From: Rhodobacterales bacterium 34-62-10
GTDB lineage: Bacteria; Pseudomonadota; Alphaproteobacteria; Rhodobacterales; Rhodobacteraceae
DNA: 7,916 nt
Assembly: GCA_002282555.1 (NCBI GenBank)
Contig: NCJR01000078.1
Location: 1-7,916, forward strand
Reading direction: 5' to 3'
This document shows positions 5,340 to 7,916 of the stretch, piece by piece (within the stretch, counting starts at the first letter, position 1; every line of letters starts with the position of its first letter). The position numbers and the translations under genes were made by a program. The notes beneath the pieces were generated by a model. The model was not told the DNA's origin. It did no database searches and was given only the letters and a program-made list of their open reading frames with translations.

Positions 5340-7916
5340 TCAGTGCAGCACGGCATCATCCGGCTTGGGCCGGTTCGACGCGGCGATGCGGTCCCCGATG
5401 ATCAGGCCGTCCGGCCCCGCCGACACGGGCACCGTGGCCCCGTCCTTCACATCACCGGCCAGCAGCATCTCGGCCAGCGGGTCCTGCAACGCCCGCTGGA
5501 TCACCCGCTTCAGAGGCCGCGCGCCGAACACCGGATCATAGCCTTCATCGGCCAGCCACGTCTTGGCGCTGGCGTCCAGCTCCAGCACGATCTTGCGCCC
5601 CGCCAACCGCTTGAGCAGGCGGCGCAGCTGGATCTCGACGATCCCGTCCATATCCTTGCGGGTCAGGCGGTCAAAGATGATCGTCTCGTCCAGACGGTTC
5701 AGGAACTCGGGCCGGAAATGCGCCCGCACCGCGTCCATCACGTCGCGCTTGGCCTCAGATGCGTCCGACCCGTCGGGCAGCTGGCTCAGCGCCTGCGCCC
5801 CAAGGTTCGAAGTCAGCACGATCAGCGTCTGCTTGAAGTCCACAGTGCGGCCCTGCCCATCGGTCAGCACCCCGTCATCCAGGACCTGCAACAGCACGTT
5901 GAAAACATCCGGATGCGCCTTCTCGACCTCGTCGAACAGCACCACCTGATAGGGGCGGCGGCGGACGGCTTCGGTCAGCACCCCACCCTCATCATAACCG
6001 ACATAGCCCGGAGGGGCACCGATCAGACGCGCGACGGAATGTTTCTCCATGAACTCGGACATATCGATGCGGACCATCGCAGAGTCATCATCGAACAGGT
6101 ATTCGGCGACGGCCTTGGTCAGCTCGGTCTTACCCACGCCCGTCGGTCCAAGAAACAGGAACGATCCCAGCGGCCGGTTCTCATCGTTCAGACCGGCGCG
6201 GGCACGGCGCACAGCATTGGCCACGGCCTTGACCGCGATGCGCTGGCCGATCACGCGGCGGCCCAACTCTTCCTCCATCTTGAGGAGTTTCTCCCGCTCG
6301 CCTTCCAGCATCTTGGTGGTGGGAATACCGGTCCAGCGCTCGACGACCTGCGCGATCTGTTCGGGGCGCACGGCCTCCTCGACCATGACGCCGTCGGCGC
6401 CGGTCTCCTCGGCCACGGCCAGCTTCTTTTCAAGCTGCGGGATCACGCCATAGGACAGCTCGCCAGCTTTTGCCAGATTGCCCTCGCGCTTGGCGATCTC
6501 CAGATCGGCGCGGGCGCGGTCCAGCTGTTCCTTGAGATCGCGGGCACCCGCCAGCTTGTCGCGCTCGGCCTGCCATTTCGCGGTCATCTCGGCAGAGCGT
6601 TCCAGCAGTTCGGCCAGATCCTTTTCCAGCGTCGCCAAGCGGTCCTTGGAGGCGGCGTCATCCTCAAGCCGCAACGCCTCGGACTCGATCTGCTTTTGCA
6701 GGATCTCGCGGTCGAGCGCGTCCAGTTCTTCGGGCTTGCTGTCCACTTCCATCCGCAGGCGGCTGGCGGCTTCGTCCATCAGGTCGATCGCCTTGTCGGG
6801 CAGGAAACGGTCGGTGATGTAGCGATGCGAGAGCGTCGCCGCCGCCACAAGAGCCGAGTCGCTGATCCGCACGCCGTGATGCAGCTCATACTTTTCCTTG
6901 ATGCCGCGCAGGATCGAGATCGTGTCCTCGACCGTTGGCTCGGACACCATCACCGGCTGGAAACGCCGGGCCAAGGCCGCGTCTTTTTCCACATATTTGC
7001 GGTATTCATCCAGCGTGGTGGCCCCGACGCAGTGCAACTCACCCCGCGCCAGAGCGGGCTTGATCAGGTTGGCGGCATCCATCGCGCCATCGGATTTGCC
7101 GGCACCGACAAGGGTGTGCATTTCGTCGATGAAAAGGATGATCTCGCCCGCCGCGTTGGTCACCTCGTTGAGCACAGCCTTGAGCCGCTCTTCGAATTCA
7201 CCGCGATATTTGGCACCAGCGATCAGCGCGCCCATATCCAGCGCCATGAGGCGTTTGTTGCGCAGGGATTCGGGCACGTCGCCGTTCACGATGCGCAGGG
7301 CCAGACCTTCGGCGATGGCGGTTTTACCGACGCCGGGTTCCCCGATCAGGACCGGGTTGTTCTTGGTGCGGCGGCTGAGGACCTGCATCGCGCGGCGAAT
7401 TTCTTCGTCCCGGCCGATGATCGGGTCGATCTTGCCTTCTTCGGCGGCTTGGGTCAGGTCGCGCGCGAATTTCTTGAGCGCGTCATAGCCTTCCTCGGCA
7501 CTGGCCGTATCAGCGGTGCGGCCCTTGCGGATGTCGTTGATCGCCTCGTTCAGCTTTTGCGCGGTCACGGCGCCAGCGTCCAGCGCGTCCTTGGCGGGCG
7601 ATTTGACCATGCAGAGCGCCATCAGGATGCGTTCGACGGGCACGAAGCTGTCACCGGCTTTGGTGGCAAGCTTGGATGCTTCGTCCAGCACCTTGACGGT
7701 GACGTTATCAAGGTAAACCTGCCCGGCATCGCCCGAGACTTTGGGGATCTTGCCCAAGGCAAGCGACAGGGCCTGCACCACCTGCGCGGCATTGCCGCCC
7801 GAGCGAGTGATCAGGTTGCTGGCCAATCCCTGATCGTCGTCAAGCAGGGCTTTCAGGATGTGTTCCGGCGCCAGCCGTTGGTGGTTTTCGCGCATGGCGA
7901 TGGTTTGGGCGGCCTG
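5340..7916 (-). CDS. clpB: ClpB disaggregase (AAA+ Hsp100), lacking its first ~14 codons at the window edge
   Basis: The visible 858 residues end at the natural stop (TGA complement at 5340-5342) and run off the right edge; ClpB is about 870 residues, so some 14 N-terminal residues are missing. The Met at 7895 is internal, since upstream codons continue as QAAQTIA, typical of ClpB near residue 20. Counting from that Met: N-domain to about 120; NBD1 with Walker A GEPGVGKT (185-192), pore loop KYRG (229-232), Walker B LFIDE (254-258) and arginine-finger pair (310-311); coiled-coil middle domain (about 385-515); NBD2 with Walker A GPTGVGKT (583-590), pore loop GYVGY (630-634), Walker B VLFDE (652-656), arginine finger R734 in FLNR, sensor-2 GAR (791-793). 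All catalytic motifs are intact. ClpB works with DnaK in the cytoplasm, threading aggregated proteins through its hexameric pore after heat stress. The promoter, probably heat-shock sigma dependent, is outside the window. Confidence 0.98.
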   Translation of the reverse strand, partial: QAAQTIAMRENHQRLAPEHILKALLDDDQGLASNLITRSGGNAAQVVQALSLALGKIPKVSGDAGQVYLDNVTVKVLDEASKLATKAGDSFVPVERILMALCMVKSPAKDALDAGAVTAQKLNEAINDIRKGRTADTASAEEGYDALKKFARDLTQAAEEGKIDPIIGRDEEIRRAMQVLSRRTKNNPVLIGEPGVGKTAIAEGLALRIVNGDVPESLRNKRLMALDMGALIAGAKYRGEFEERLKAVLNEVTNAAGEIILFIDEMHTLVGAGKSDGAMDAANLIKPALARGELHCVGATTLDEYRKYVEKDAALARRFQPVMVSEPTVEDTISILRGIKEKYELHHGVRISDSALVAAATLSHRYITDRFLPDKAIDLMDEAASRLRMEVDSKPEELDALDREILQKQIESEALRLEDDAASKDRLATLEKDLAELLERSAEMTAKWQAERDKLAGARDLKEQLDRARADLEIAKREGNLAKAGELSYGVIPQLEKKLAVAEETGADGVMVEEAVRPEQIAQVVERWTGIPTTKMLEGEREKLLKMEEELGRRVIGQRIAVKAVANAVRRARAGLNDENRPLGSFLFLGPTGVGKTELTKAVAEYLFDDDSAMVRIDMSEFMEKHSVARLIGAPPGYVGYDEGGVLTEAVRRRPYQVVLFDEVEKAHPDVFNVLLQVLDDGVLTDGQGRTVDFKQTLIVLTSNLGAQALSQLPDGSDASEAKRDVMDAVRAHFRPEFLNRLDETIIFDRLTRKDMDGIVEIQLRRLLKRLAGRKIVLELDASAKTWLADEGYDPVFGARPLKRVIQRALQDPLAEMLLAGDVKDGATVPVSAGPDGLIIGDRIAASNRPKPDDAVLH

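Noticed and set aside
5563..7716. Several plus-strand open frames of 66-196 codons opposite clpB
   Set aside because: All are antisense to intact ClpB coding sequence, with Ser/Arg-rich products and no coherent domain.

Overview
The window is GC-rich, densely coded DNA that looks like the chromosome of an alphaproteobacterium, most likely of the Rhodobacterales (Roseobacter/Rhodobacter group). This rests on the protein flavours (ClpB, a short secreted FAS1 protein, a DUF302 protein, an orphan ParB-like protein of a type I recall from that order), on GC-ending codon use, and on a perfect TTGAT-N4-ATCAA box of the kind bound by FnrL/FixK-type regulators. No stretch over 300 bases lacks a gene, and no RNA gene, insertion sequence, CRISPR array or phage gene was seen.

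Layout from left to right. (1) 1-231, minus: N-terminal 77 codons of a membrane-anchored FMN-binding glutamate-synthase-like protein, cut by the left edge. (2) 232-362: divergent control region with the FNR/FixK-type box, a good sigma-70 promoter and a hairpin-rich leader. (3) 363-806, plus: secreted DUF302 protein, followed by a terminator. (4) 1026-1505, plus: secreted single-domain fasciclin (FAS1) protein with a CRP-like palindrome upstream and a strong terminator after it. (5) 1739-3466, plus: a 575-residue RTX calcium-binding protein with a PPC-like N-terminal domain and two duplicated RTX-plus-cap modules, then a terminator. (6) 3591-4430, plus: an orphan ParB-like protein. (7) 4520-5082, plus: a ribbon-helix-helix/ParE-type toxin-antitoxin operon with a 4-base overlap and a palindromic operator in its promoter. 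(8) 5083-5339: convergent spacer with clpB terminator signals and a palindrome. (9) 5340-7916, minus: clpB, nearly complete, its first ~14 codons lying beyond the right edge.

The genes appear to be mostly independent single transcription units; only the toxin-antitoxin pair is a clear operon. Two themes recur: exported proteins of unknown or structural role (DUF302, FAS1, RTX) and CRP/FNR-type palindromes in front of two of them, which suggests control by oxygen or metabolic state. I see no convincing undescribed multi-gene system. The items most worth following are the FNR-type box in the divergent region, the ParB-like protein with its unfamiliar C-terminal tail and no ParA partner, and the duplicated RTX architecture without a local exporter.
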